From contig JARFXM010000009.1 in NCBI GenBank assembly GCA_029532625.1, positions 4,588,001-4,652,000 on the forward strand: 64,000 nt of DNA. Reading direction: 5' to 3'. The stretch is from Lomentospora prolificans (taxonomy: Eukaryota > Ascomycota > Sordariomycetes > Microascales > Microascaceae). Below the pieces are notes generated by a model that saw nothing but the letters and a program-made list of their open reading frames with translations, did not search any database and was not told the DNA's origin. Made by a program: the position numbers and the translations under genes. Shown in pieces: positions 11,126-21,593 of this stretch (positions are counted from its first letter, which is position 1; each line of letters starts with the position of its first letter).

Positions 11126-13153
11126 ATGCCGACCATCACGGTAGACAAGTATAAGCTTTACGAAGCCCTCGGTCAGAAGTGTGTCCTACCCCAGTCGGGT
11201 GCAATGCCTCCAACAATTTCCCCTCCTCTAGTCGTCTTGCCTCTCCATCCCACCATGCAGCCTCACCCCTCCAGCGAAGCTGACCTCGCGCGCTCCCCGC
11301 GCCGGCCTATAGATTCACGACTGAGGAGTTCGAAGACCTCTGCTTCGAATTCGGCATCGAGCTCGACGAGGACACCGAAGACTCCGACCGTCCCATTGTA
11401 GACGGCAAGCAAGCCCCGCCCGAGCTCAAGATCGAGATCCCCGCCAACCGATATGACATGCTCTGTTTCGAGGGCATTGCCCTCATGCTCAACATTTTCC
11501 GCGGCACAATTCCTCCTCCGGACTTTAAGCTGTTGAAATTCCAAGACGAGAAGGCTGAGGTCATCAAGGTTGCCCAGGATACAACCAAGGTCAGGCCACT
11601 GGTGGCTGGCGCCATTCTACGCAACATCACCTTCGACCAAGAACGATACAACTCCTTCATCTCCCTACAAGATAAGCTCCACCAGAACTTGGCACGCCAG
11701 CGGACCTTGGTATCCATTGGTACCCACGATCTTGATACTGTGCAAGGGCCCTTCACCTATGAGGCGCTTCCCCCTGAGGAGATCAACTTTGTGCCTCTCA
11801 ATCAGACCAAACAGATGAACGGGAAGGAGCTGATGGAGTTCTACGACAAGGACAAGAATCTCGGCCGCTACCTCCACATCATTCGCGATTCTCCCGTATA
11901 TCCCGTCATATACGACGCCAACCGAACCGTTCTTTCCCTCCCTCCCATTATCAATGGCGACCACTCCAAGATCACTCTTGATACCAAAAATGTCTTAATA
12001 GAGGTCACCGCTACCGACGCCACGAAGCTCGATATCGTCATCAAGACCATGGTTACCATGTTCTCTATATACTGCAAGGACCGTTTCACCGTCCACCCCA
12101 TCAAGATCGACTCCGACCACAACGGCCAAACGAGGGTAACTCCCAATCTCGACCACCGCACCACCGAGGTTGAAGTCGACTATCTTAATGGCTGCACCGG
12201 CCTCGGTGAGTCTCCCGAGGCCCTTTGCAAACTTCTTGACAAGATGGCGTACATCTCAAAACCTTCCTCCAAGGACAAGAATCTCATCGAGGTTTCTATC
12301 CCACCCACCCGAACCGACGTACTACACGCCTGCGACGTTATGGAAGATCTTGCCATCTGCTACGGCTACAACAATCTCCCTAGGTCCTCTCCCAACAAGA
12401 GCGCCACCATTGGGGCACCTCTCATGATCAACAAGCTCAGCGACATCATCCGTAATGAAGCGGCCATGGCCGGCTGGAGTGAAGTCATGCCCCTCACCCT
12501 CTGCAGCCACGATGAGAATTTCGCGTGGCTCAATCGCAAGGATGACGGTAACACCGCCGTCCGTCTCGCCAACCCCAAGTCCGCGGAGTACCAGGTCGTC
12601 CGAACCTCTCTTCTCCCCGGCCTCCTGAAGACCATCCGCGAGAACACGGCGCACGCCGTCCCCCTCAAGGTCTTCGAGGCGGCCGACGTGGTCTTCAAGG
12701 ATGAGTCCCAGGAGCGGAAGACCCGCAACGAGCGCCACTTCGCGGCCGCCTGGTACGGAAAGACGAGCGGTTTCGAGATGGTCCACGGCCTCCTCGACCG
12801 CGTTCTCTCTATGCTCAAGACCGCCTTCGTGACCCACGAAGAAGGCCTCTCTGGAAAGGCTGGTGCGAGCCTCACGGCCTCCAGCGGCTCCGGCAAGTCG
12901 GACGGCTACTGGATCGAGGAGATTCATGAGGAAACCTTCTTCCCCGGACGCGGCGCTGCCGTTTTCCTTCGTATCGATGGCGTGGAGAGGCGTATTGGCG
13001 AGCTGGGCATCCTTCACCCCTCTGTTCTAGAGAAATTCGAGCTAAGGTGAGGCTTGCTCCCCTCTCCCACAATATATACGACCGTATAGTATACTAATCC
13101 CGTTTAGATACCCCGTAAGCACTCTCGAAATTAACCTTGAAGAGTTCTTGTAA
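11126..13153 (+). CDS. FRS1: Cytosolic phenylalanyl-tRNA synthetase beta subunit
   Basis: Three exons: 11126-11178, 11313-13046 and 13108-13153 (610 aa). Exon 1 codes MPTITVDKYKLYEALGQ and joins to KFTTEEFEDLCFEFGIELDED, the conserved start of the eukaryotic beta subunit. The last exon adds YPVSTLEINLEEFL, the usual C-terminus. Features visible are the B3/4 editing-type region (LHIIRDSPVYPVIYDANRTVLSLPPIING, about 230-260), the B5 domain (about 290-380) and the C-terminal synthetase-like core ending in IGELGILHPSVLEKFELR. It forms the alpha2-beta2 enzyme that charges tRNA-Phe in the cytosol. Intron 1 has an unusual GTGTGT donor; intron 2 has a TACTAA branch site. It is convergent with the myotubularin gene. 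Confidence 0.95.
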
Positions 13154-13304
13154 GAAGCCATGACCTTGAACGGAAAAGCTACCTGGGATGGGGAGGGGTG
13201 TTCACGGGGGAGGGGGCGAAATGGGACGGACAACTAGTCAAAAAGTCGAGATAAATATTGCGCACATAGAAGCTTCCGGATCACTTGCAGACAAGGGGCA
13301 AGCA

Positions 13305-13310
13305 AATAAA
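13305..13310 (+). terminator. Possible PheRS beta polyadenylation signal AATAAA
   Basis: A canonical hexamer about 150 nt after the stop codon, in an A-rich stretch. Suggestive only. Confidence 0.35.
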
Positions 13311-13612
13311 AAACAAGGGATCTGTTATTCTTGAGTGAATTGAAACTATCGCTCTATCATAGGTGACCTCCTGTCGCTTCTTAGTGACCCTGTCAATACG
13401 TGTGAAGTCTCCTTAGCTTGATTTCTGCCAAATCAAACCGTCCGTAATGAATACCAGAATCCCTATTCTACCTTGCCCACGTTCCTATGTCCCTATAAAA
13501 TCAAGACCCTTGATATCTATTGAAAAGCGCCACATGTCCGTGAACCGCTTCCAACTCGCCCGCTATGCAAAATGGGAAACAGAAACGCATTAGGTGTCAA
13601 TGCCTCAACTTT

Positions 13613-13739
13613 TTACGCCAAACCAACAGAGATGGCCCCTTCCTCCAAAGACAGTGCGGCGAGTGACAGGTCGCATTCGAACTTTTCCAAGATATCAACG
13701 GATAGCTCATCTTCATCGCCGGCGAGAGTGCTGTAGATA
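13613..13739 (-). other. Possible alternative acidic C-terminal exon of the myotubularin
   Basis: This stretch lies in a 98-codon ORF that begins 7 nt past the myotubularin stop. A GT at 13919-13918 overlaps the end of the stop-codon region, and an AG at 13741-13740 would remove a 180-nt intron and stay in frame, replacing the stop with a 42-residue acidic tail (AGDEDELSVDILEKFE and onward). A TACTAAT branch-like site lies on the minus strand at 13826-13820, rather far from the acceptor. Speculative. Confidence 0.3.
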
Positions 13740-13915
13740 CTAGTCTCCAAACTCCAGGAGACCAGATCCTCCTCTTGAAATGAATCATCAGGTCCATCAG
13801 GAATATCGACCATGATGGCATTAGTAAAACTCAATTCTTCGTCGCGCGTGGTGGGGCGAATCGTTTTCTCGGTCTCAACAAGTGTATATGGCACTTCGTT
13901 TTGAAACATGACCCC

Positions 13916-16313
13916 CTACGTCATCTCTCGCATTTCTTGCTCTCGTTGTGCGGAAACCGTGGTAGTTGATGGCTCGCCAGTCCTTCCCAGGGGATTAAGC
14001 AGCTTGAGACCCGCAAGTCCATCACGAATGGTAGAAAAGGCACCAGGTGCATCTGCACTAGCACTTCGATGGAGTGCAGGAACAGCTGCTTCGGCAGTGA
14101 GGGCGTCCTTAGCTGGCTCGATCGGGTCAAGAGCAGACTGGCTAGTCGCCAGGGTTGTGGGCGGCTTGGGGCTCAACGGTCTTGATGGAGTGGTAGGTTG
14201 ACTATTGCTTTGAATGGCGGCACCGGTGCGTACCTGGAGACCAGCCACCATCGTCGCACGGTCAGTCTCTATCGCCGACATAGCATCCAACGAAGCGTTC
14301 ATCTCCTCGTCGCTGCGATTAAAGACTTGATGCCACCAACGGATTTCTTTAATGTCGGGGAACAATAAGCGCTCGCGACCCTTGACATGATCATCGATGG
14401 TAGAGTTGAAATTTGGATTTGTAAACTCTGACCGGCGGGACAAGAAATAATCCCAGACGGAGGATGTCCTCGTATACACCTTCGCGTCGTGTCGCTGTTT
14501 CTCTGAGTTATAGAGGAATGTGCCATACTGACACGAGTAAAGGTGGTAAAGAAGCCGTCGTAGAAACCGTTCGTTGAACTCGAAACGGTCGGGGAACTGT
14601 CGCTGCATCTGGTACACGCAGTCGAGGAATTGGTGGAAAACCGGACTGACCATCTTTTTGGTGGTCATCTCACTTTCTACCACCTCTCCGGGGGCTGCTT
14701 CGGTCATTGCCTCAAGCTGAGGATCGGGTTTGACTTGTCCGAATAGGCGACGCGCTCCATCCAAGGCGTTCTGGAGAGCGTCCCCCCTCCCGTCATTCTC
14801 ACCGGGCTGTACAGTCGATCCCGCTAGAGCATCTCGTTGGACGACGAACCAGTCTTCATGACTTAGATGTCCAGAACGAAGTCTGAACATATGGCCAAAT
14901 GACAGCCAGTCCTTCTCAACAAGGACCATAAAACCTTCAAGGGTTCGATAGTAAGGATCTAGCATGATTTGTGCCAGGGCGCTTAATTGGCTCGTGCGAT
15001 CCCAACCGTCGGAGCAGTGGATCAGGACGTGTGAATGGTTGATTCCAACCTGCTTGGCTACCTGAATAGCTCCTGATAAAACGTGGAAAATGTGTCTAAT
15101 CCATCCACTCTTTGCAAGGAGATCTTGGTTGGGCGGAAGTGCTGAGATGTCCGCGTCCTTGATCGCCTCGATCACTTGGTTGAGAGAAGACCGCATGACG
15201 TGAATGTTATCAATATTGAGGAAAACCTTTTGTGAATTTTTGTATCCCTCCATATTTTCTGAACCATAGCCTTGCATTTGATTGAAGATGGCGTTAATCG
15301 TGGGTCGTGCGTCTACGATTAGATTACTCTGCTGAGCGCCGTAGATGAGTCGCTTTCCTTTGGAATCATACATTTCTGGAGCGTCGGACTGCATGCTAGC
15401 GTCGTCACGGACACTGACGTCCGTCGGTGTTTCCGACTGACTACTCGGCTCACTAGCAAGCCTTGGGGGGGAAGCGTCTAGTGGCATGCCGCCTCGCATG
15501 TTGGAGGAAAACGCTGCGCACACAAGCTTCTCATCTTGTGTATTCGTCTTTCGGGTAATACCGGCATGAGGCTGTGAGCTCCGGAGGATGGTACAACCAT
15601 TGATGGGGTGTAGGTAGGACAGAGCCGGGATGCGACACCTGGAGCGGAAGTCCTTAGCATACTTAAGAGTGAGATCCGAAATCGAGGAGGGCACAACCAA
15701 GAGTCCCGGATAGGTGTCACAAAATTTGTAGTCCTGGTTTATAGTCGAGATCCTCCAGCCTTTGTCACTCGACTTTTCACTAATGCCTTGGCGGCGAAAC
15801 TCGGCTCTGGCATCGTAAAGCTCCCAGCCGTTGATGCTCTCTTCAGTCTTCAAAGGCTTATGACTAAAGGCATAGAGTTTCTCGACTGTGCCAAGCTTGC
15901 ATGTACGGGTGCGAATGAACTCGAAGGCTTCACGGGCCACCTTGTCGTCCTGAAAGTTGAACGTCACAAATGTAAAGTCCCGACACCTTATCCTGATTGA
16001 TGAGGGGATGCCAGAGGCAGGAGGGGTCGGTCGGAAGGCGCAATAAGAGAGGATCGGATAGGTAATCCAAGACTCTCGAATCTTACGAGGTGAAGCATCT
16101 TTCGACGACTGGTTACTCGGGGCGGCGGCGCAGAATACGAGATGGAAATCGGTCAGCCTAAGTGTACCAGTGGAGGTGAGCCCTCCACTAATCCCTTGGA
16201 CATTGTCAAACACCTAAAGTGTAGATATTGTTAGAGACTAATCCGGGGGGAAACTCAATATGGGAATATTGGTTTAAGGAATAGGCATCTCTCCTCACCT
16301 TCCTTACTTCCAT
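13916..16313 (-). CDS. YMR1: Myotubularin-type phosphoinositide 3-phosphatase
   Basis: Two exons on the minus strand: a tiny 15-nt first exon (16313-16299, MEVRK) and 16213-13916; 770 aa. The N-terminal part (about 10-130) is a PH-GRAM-like domain (GTLRLTDFHLVF). The myotubularin phosphatase domain follows, with the CX5R active-site signature HCSDGWDRT at about residues 404-412, the conserved PEMYDSKGKRLIYGAQQSNL-like region before it and the GHLSHEDWF region after. Known members remove the 3-phosphate of PI3P and PI(3,5)P2 on endosomal and vacuolar membranes. Key Cys and Arg are present, so it should be an active enzyme, not a pseudophosphatase. The C-terminus is Ser/Thr/Pro-rich; the true end may differ if a downstream intron is spliced (see 13613-13739). 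Confidence 0.93.
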
Positions 16314-17136
16314 TGTGAAGATGAGGCTGGAACTGTTTGATGATATGAGAGGATTAGAGCTTGAGTGCTGTAGACATAGAGAAGAGGTTGTAACGGTAGA
16401 GTTGAGCCCAGAGATGAAGATAAAGAGCGGGTTTTGGGAGCTCCAGTGGAGTGGATGAAGAGGTGTTGAGGAAGGAGAGCTGGTGGCCGATGGAGGTGCT
16501 AGGTTCTAAGGTAAATTGGGGCCTGGCAAGGTTCGCGAAGGTGGTGACCAGGAATACGGAGGATTAGGGGTATAGATGATTAATTACCGCCAGACCAGGT
16601 AAGTATTGAGTTAGAGTGTACTGCACTGCTTTCAAGGCAATCTCCCACGCCTCTGGTTGACTAGTCTCATGTTCACTAGCAATGAAAGATGGCAGGTGCC
16701 CCGCGATGATATATTCCATGATGCTCTACACCTGCCCCTCTTGCCTTGTCCAGCCGCTCTCACAAGCTGGGAAGGTGCACCCAATGGGATGACGTCTGAC
16801 AAACTCACGGGGACTTGTCGGGTAAATACCACCCTTGCCAAGGCCGTCTCCAGCTTGCCCAGTCCTTGAACACTTCGGCACGCGCGCACGGACCGACATC
16901 TCAAAAGTCAGGCTTAGGGCTTTCCATTGATTTTCCGCCCACACCAGAAATTGGGGTGTCGCCTTGAAGGGACAGTCTGCAAGAGCCCCAGTCCACTATT
17001 CCAGACGCTCCCGAAAATCAACCACTGACATCTTGTGCCGGCATCTCACCAAATTCCATTTTTTTTCTCCTACATCCCTATTCCTTCAACCTCCCAGTCC
17101 ACGCATCCCGAAGCGAGACGCCTCATATAGCCCAAG
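16314..17136. other. Divergent promoter region, myotubularin and RPS3
   Basis: An 0.8 kb spacer between two divergent starts. The RPS3 side ends in a pyrimidine-rich leader; the myotubularin side is purine-rich on the + strand. Short ORFs at 16632-16944 on both strands show no gene-like features. Confidence 0.5.
17058..17100 (+). promoter_or_regulatory. Pyrimidine-rich tract before RPS3
   Basis: A T/C-rich run about 40-80 nt before the RPS3 ATG. Such CT tracts are common at transcription start sites of highly expressed fungal genes, ribosomal protein genes in particular. The transcription start itself cannot be read from the sequence. Confidence 0.5.
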
Positions 17137-18138
17137 ATGTCTCCCGTCCCCGGAACTCAGATGTGAGTATCAGCTCTGTTCTACCCCTCCATCTACCCCC
17201 CGCTGCCGACCTCCTCTCGCGATCGACCCATTCCTGGGTAATTGCGCGAAATTGGGAATCTAGAAAGGCCGGCGGAGGGTCATCCTGGCCTCCGGTGGTG
17301 GTTGTTATCCTGGAATTCATACTTTACAATTTGTGTGACGCCTGCTGACTGATTTTCTTTTTCTTTTTCGCCCTTATACAGTTCCAAGCGCAGGAAGTTC
17401 GTCGCTGACGGTGTCTTCTACGCCGAGCTCAACGAGTTCTTCCAGCGTGAGCTTGCCGAGGAGGGTTACTCCGGCGTCGAAGTTCGCGTCACCCCCACCG
17501 TCACCGATATTATCATCCGCGCCACCCACACTCAGGAGGTCCTCGGTGAGCAGGGTCGCCGCATTCGCGAGCTCACCTCCCTCATCCAGAAGCGATTCAA
17601 GTTCCCCGAGAACTCGGTCTCACTCTACGCCGCCAAGGTCCAGAACCGTGGTCTTTCCGCCGTCGCCCAGTGCGAGTCCCTTCGATACAAGCTTCTCAAC
17701 GGTCTCGCTGTTCGCCGTGCCTGCTATGGTGTCCTCCGCTTCATCATGGAGTCTGGTGCCAAGGGTTGCGAGGTTGTTGTCTCGGGTAAGCTCCGTGCTG
17801 CTCGTGCCAAGTCCATGAAGTTCACCGACGGCTTCATGATCCACTCCGGTCAGCCCGCGCTCGACTTCATTGACAGCGCTACCCGCCACGTCCTTCTCCG
17901 ACAGGGTGTCCTTGGTATCAAGGTCAAGATCATGAGGGGCTCGGATCCCGAGGGCAAGACCGGTCCCCAGAAGACCCTTCCCGATACCGTCACTATTATC
18001 GACCCCAAGGAGGAGCAGGCCATCCTTCAGCCCGCTTCTATCGACTACGGCGCGAAGGCCGCTCAGCAGCAGGCCGCCCAGGAGGCGCAGAGGGCGCAGC
18101 AGGAGGAGGGTGAGGAGGCTCCTGCAGCTGAGCAATAG
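17137..18138 (+). CDS. rps3: 40S ribosomal protein S3 (uS3)
   Basis: Two exons: 17137-17162 and 17382-18138 (260 aa). The 219-nt intron falls within codon 9, as is common in fungal ribosomal protein genes. The KH domain spans about residues 20-92 with the GEQGRR loop; the C-terminal S3 domain (about 95-190) includes [21 protein letters not shown] and GFMIHSG. The tail is Ala/Gln/Glu-rich and ends [11 protein letters not shown]3 sits at the mRNA entry channel of the 40S subunit and takes part in start-codon scanning and quality control. Codon use is strongly C/T-ending, as expected of a highly expressed gene. The same frame stays open for 98 codons after the TAG, described separately. Confidence 0.96.
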
Positions 18139-18169
18139 AGCGGCCCAACTGAGGAGAGCCATCCCCCAG
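18110..18169 (+). other. Intron-like 60-nt segment spanning the RPS3 stop codon
   Basis: It begins GTGAGG and ends CCCCCAG, with CTGAG near 18150 as a weak branch site. Its length is a multiple of three. Removing it would join codon phase 1 to phase 1 and delete the TAG at 18136-18138, continuing the S3 frame into 18170-18435. No transcript data are available here. Confidence 0.4.
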
Positions 18170-18435
18170 TCTCCGCCGAACCTGTTCTTCCTGCTTCTCT
18201 TGCCGTTCCCATTATCGAAAGCGGTGCTTATTACCAGCAGCCTGTTGACTACTATACTCGGCGGCATCCCTACGTCGTTTTTGCTCCTGATACTACTATC
18301 GGCTTTGGCGAGCACACTGGCTATGGTGGTGAGCCACACTATGGCCAGCAGCTTGACTATAGCGAGCAGTACAACCACGAGCATTCTGGCCCTGCTGACG
18401 ATAACTGGGGCGCTAGGACCGGAGGAGGCTGGTAA
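18139..18435 (+). other. In-frame 98-codon extension after the RPS3 stop
   Basis: Starting directly after the RPS3 TAG, the same frame is open for 98 codons to a TAA at 18433-18435. About 75 of these codons end in C or T, matching the bias of RPS3 itself and unlike ordinary 3' UTR sequence. The encoded peptide is rich in Tyr, Gly, His, Gln and Pro (pieces such as YYQQPVDYY and GYGGEPHYGQQ) and ends in DDNWGARTGGGW. It could be reached by stop-codon readthrough or by splicing out 18110-18169. I do not recognise the peptide. Confidence 0.5.
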
Positions 18436-19870
18436 GGTGCGCCGGCTGGTCTAGATGGTACTGACGACCAAAAACTGAATGAAAAAAGGGTTGGGTTCGG
18501 AAGACATTTACCAGAACTCAGTTTACTTTGGTGCTTTCGTACACAACGGCGTCTCAAGTGACATTGTTCTTTTTTATTACTCTCACCATCATTGCATCTC
18601 GGAGAAGGAAGGGGAAATGGAACGTTTCTTTGGCGTGTAATGATTCACAAAAATCCATACACTCGAGATAGCAAAAGAAGAGCTGGGATTTCTCGGCTTG
18701 AACAAAACAGATTCTCGTGAATGCCTACCCATCCCCCAGTATCTTGATAGTCGCTTGTAATTATTCGACGTCCATCAGGTCCCGATGCACCAACAGGTGA
18801 AGGGCTGGGGTCCTGAGCGAAACAGGGGCTATCGTGTTGAAGCGCCTGAATTTGCTACGATGATGGTTCACCTTCTTTGGATTCTCCCACCTTATTTCTA
18901 GCCGAGGGAGCTGTAGACATAAAGCCACAAGGGAAAAAAAAATTAAAAAAAAAAAACCCACAGGCTTGAAGCGACCTTCGCAGTTGTAGTGACACAGAAA
19001 GCGTGAATTGCCCCTTGTTCTCAACCTGCGACCTACCCGACTTTGCGAGTCATACAAATATTTACTTGAATGCTAAGCCAGACGCAGGAGTGCTCAATAT
19101 GCAAATACTAGACCGCCGGAACAGTAACCACTCTTCGAGTAACGAACCCTGAAGGGGCGTTCGAAGGGGAAGGAAGCGGAAGGCAGAAGACGTTGGTTTT
19201 GCAAAAGAAGACAACAGGAGATAGTTAAAAGAAAACCTAACATGTTAAAAAGGTAGAGAGGGCCACTTCACTTCAGGAGGGTCTTCTCAAGCCGTTTCCC
19301 CTATATTATGCTCCTAAAAACGCCGAATGCCACCCCCCAATCCGGATTCGCCCATAAAGTCAGAATGTCTGGTGCCGTATATGTATATATAGATGTCATG
19401 GCTTGCGCATGGTATGCATTTGCTGCCCATTCCCTTGTCCCGTTGAGACGAGGGCGAAGAGAAGAAAGACAAATGCAAGGCTCGTCCGTTCTTCAATGCA
19501 AGAACCATATGTCTGCCAAGGGAAGGAAGGTCCCTTCAATATCCTCGTTAGTCGCCCAAATTACCCTCAATCACCAAACCGTCCCAAAAATGCAGAAAAA
19601 AGCGCTTCATTTCCTGCCTCCAGTTTGTCGGCAGGGATAGACATGTCATCCCGAATGGTTCGTCAAAAAAAGAGCAGGCATTGTCGCCTGCTTCTGCGTA
19701 GGGTATAAATCGAGGGTGGCGCAAGCAAAGTTTGGAGAGGAGTCAAGAAATAGAGATCTTATCCATGCGAAAGCGGGAACGTTTGTCGGGGAGGGGAAAA
19801 GGAATCATCGCCGAAAATGTACAATATGCGAGAAGATAGTTCGTACACGGTGGAACACACCCAGCCAATA
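18436..19870. other. Convergent spacer, RPS3 to NIPA transporter 3' ends
   Basis: 3' UTR material of two convergent genes. A-rich tracts occur near 18940-18957. The reading frames here are short and do not look like genes. Confidence 0.5.
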
Positions 19871-21593
19871 TTATGAGTCGGACTTGCGTTCTTCAAGTTC
19901 TATTGGGTCACCGTATGTTCTCTTGTGGCCGTTCGCAGACCCGTTTCGCCTGCCGATATCCTCTTCGTCACTTTCCTCAGCAAGGTCGGTGAGGCCAAAT
20001 GCGCCAGATTCCTCGTCATAGCCCCTCATAAGACCCTCGCGATCACCATGCTGACTGCTGACGCTGAGGCGGCGGTGAGGGTCGAGACTTCTCCTGGATT
20101 GCATGCTGAGACGAGTCTGGATGCTTGAGATCATATCGGTACCGGACACGTCCATACTCGGGCGTCCATTGATTAATTTGTGCCCGTTGGGGTCGCCACG
20201 AGAAAGGTTCAGGAGATACACGCCTGCGAAAGTAACAAGGAAGCCGCTAAGGAGAGAGATGATCGTTACAGCATCAGTGGTGTTGAATCCTCCGAAGAGG
20301 ATGAAGGAGGCACAGAGTGTAGCCGTGGTGAAGGTGACATAATAAAGAGGATTCACGCTGTTCGATACACGTTAATACAAAGCGACGCCTAGAAAGCGGG
20401 AGACACTGACATGTTGGCGGGGAAGCAGGCTAACGCCTTGTTGAAATAGTTCATCTGGGTGACAATACACACGATCGTCAACAGCATGAAGACGTATGTT
20501 GAGGGGTGCGAGAACTGGTTGTTGCCGGCTAGGGTAAGCTTCAAGGCAATACCAAAAGCCTTGACGGCCATGACGGAGACGGAGCCAACGGTGGAACAGA
20601 TAGAAAGGAATATCAGCGCATTCTTCTTGCCATGGACAGGGGCAATCTTGTATATCATGACGATCGCGTATACGGCGACGGCAACAGCATAGAGTAGAAA
20701 ACCTGACATACACGCGTTAGCCCCCGACACCGAGATGACATAACCCGAAAAAGAGAATCTAGGTCATGGCACGACCCTGTCTCCTTACTGCATGTTGGCG
20801 GGGCGAGTGCTTACCTGGCTGGATGGCATAATTCAGAATCTGGTCAATAGTTTCGATCTCCTCATCCGGAGGGGCGTGGAGGACGATGATGACGGTGCCA
20901 ATAAGACAGATAGCGCTACCAAGCTTTCCGAGGATACCGAGCTCTTCTTTCAGGAAGTAGGAACCGAGAACAGCGCCGATGAGTACACTGAGGGCGCCGA
21001 GGGGGGTGACCAAAATAGCGGGCGCGAAGGCATAGGCCGCGAAATTGCACACTTCGCCAATACCGACTAAAGTCAAAGGTTAGCATATTACTATCAGTGA
21101 TGGCCGGGAAAAGCGCTGCGGTAAACACTTACGCGTGGCTATACCGGCCCACCAAACGGGGCTTCGAAGGTAGACGAAGCCTTCTCCTTCGAAACCATGT
21201 CGCTTTTCAGCATCTTGCAAGCCCTGTATGAGACAATATTAGTATGCAGACCAGCGTCATGGCTGTATCGCCGGGGGGATAGTGTTCGAAATGGCACATT
21301 GAATTGAGTCGGCCGGTGTTGCGTACTTTTTTGGTGATAACGAAGCTAGTTCCTGTTGCGAGGTTGGTTAGCGCAGGCAGCAGAACGACGACTGTGGGAC
21401 ACACGTACCGATGGCCAAGCTCGAGGTCATGGCCAACCCTAGGCCGATATATCTTGAGAGAAAATATCATTAGCACAAGATCTGTTAAAAGGCGCATAAA
21501 GCGATGGAAGGTGGGTGACGGCGGGTCAGTTGTTCAATATCCATCCCCCAGGAAGCCAAATCAAGAAATCACGTACTTCTCCTCGAGCATCAT
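19871..21593 (-). CDS. NIPA-type magnesium transporter (DUF803 family)
   Basis: Seven exons on the minus strand: 21593-21577, 21452-21409, 21352-21327, 21223-21133, 21066-20815, 20702-20411 and 20357-19871, all in phase, giving 402 aa. The N-terminus reads MMLEEKYIGLGLAMTSSLAIG then TSFVITKK, the standard start of NIPA proteins. About nine hydrophobic segments follow, with family hallmarks such as GEVCNFAAYAFAPAILVTPLGALSVL. The last 120 residues or so are hydrophilic, acidic and Ser-rich, probably a cytosolic regulatory tail. Known relatives transport Mg2+ across plasma or endosomal membranes. Exons 1 to 3 are very short (17, 44 and 26 nt), and the donor after exon 6 is GTCAGT, so automated gene finders could miss the N-terminus. 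The first of two adjacent ATGs is taken as start. Confidence 0.92.

Larger units (their letters stand above)
13154..13915. other. Convergent spacer, PheRS beta to myotubularin 3' ends
   Basis: 3' UTRs of two convergent genes. The part from 13613 to 13909 carries the small minus-strand ORF described separately; nothing else is recognised. Confidence 0.5.

Noticed and set aside
12322..13017. 231-codon antisense ORF opposite PheRS beta
   Set aside because: A shadow of the C-ending codon bias of the sense gene; no recognisable protein.
17620..18384. 254-codon antisense ORF opposite RPS3
   Set aside because: It mirrors the RNY-type codon bias of a highly expressed gene; no domain is seen. It is useful only because it extends past the RPS3 stop, supporting coding-like periodicity there.
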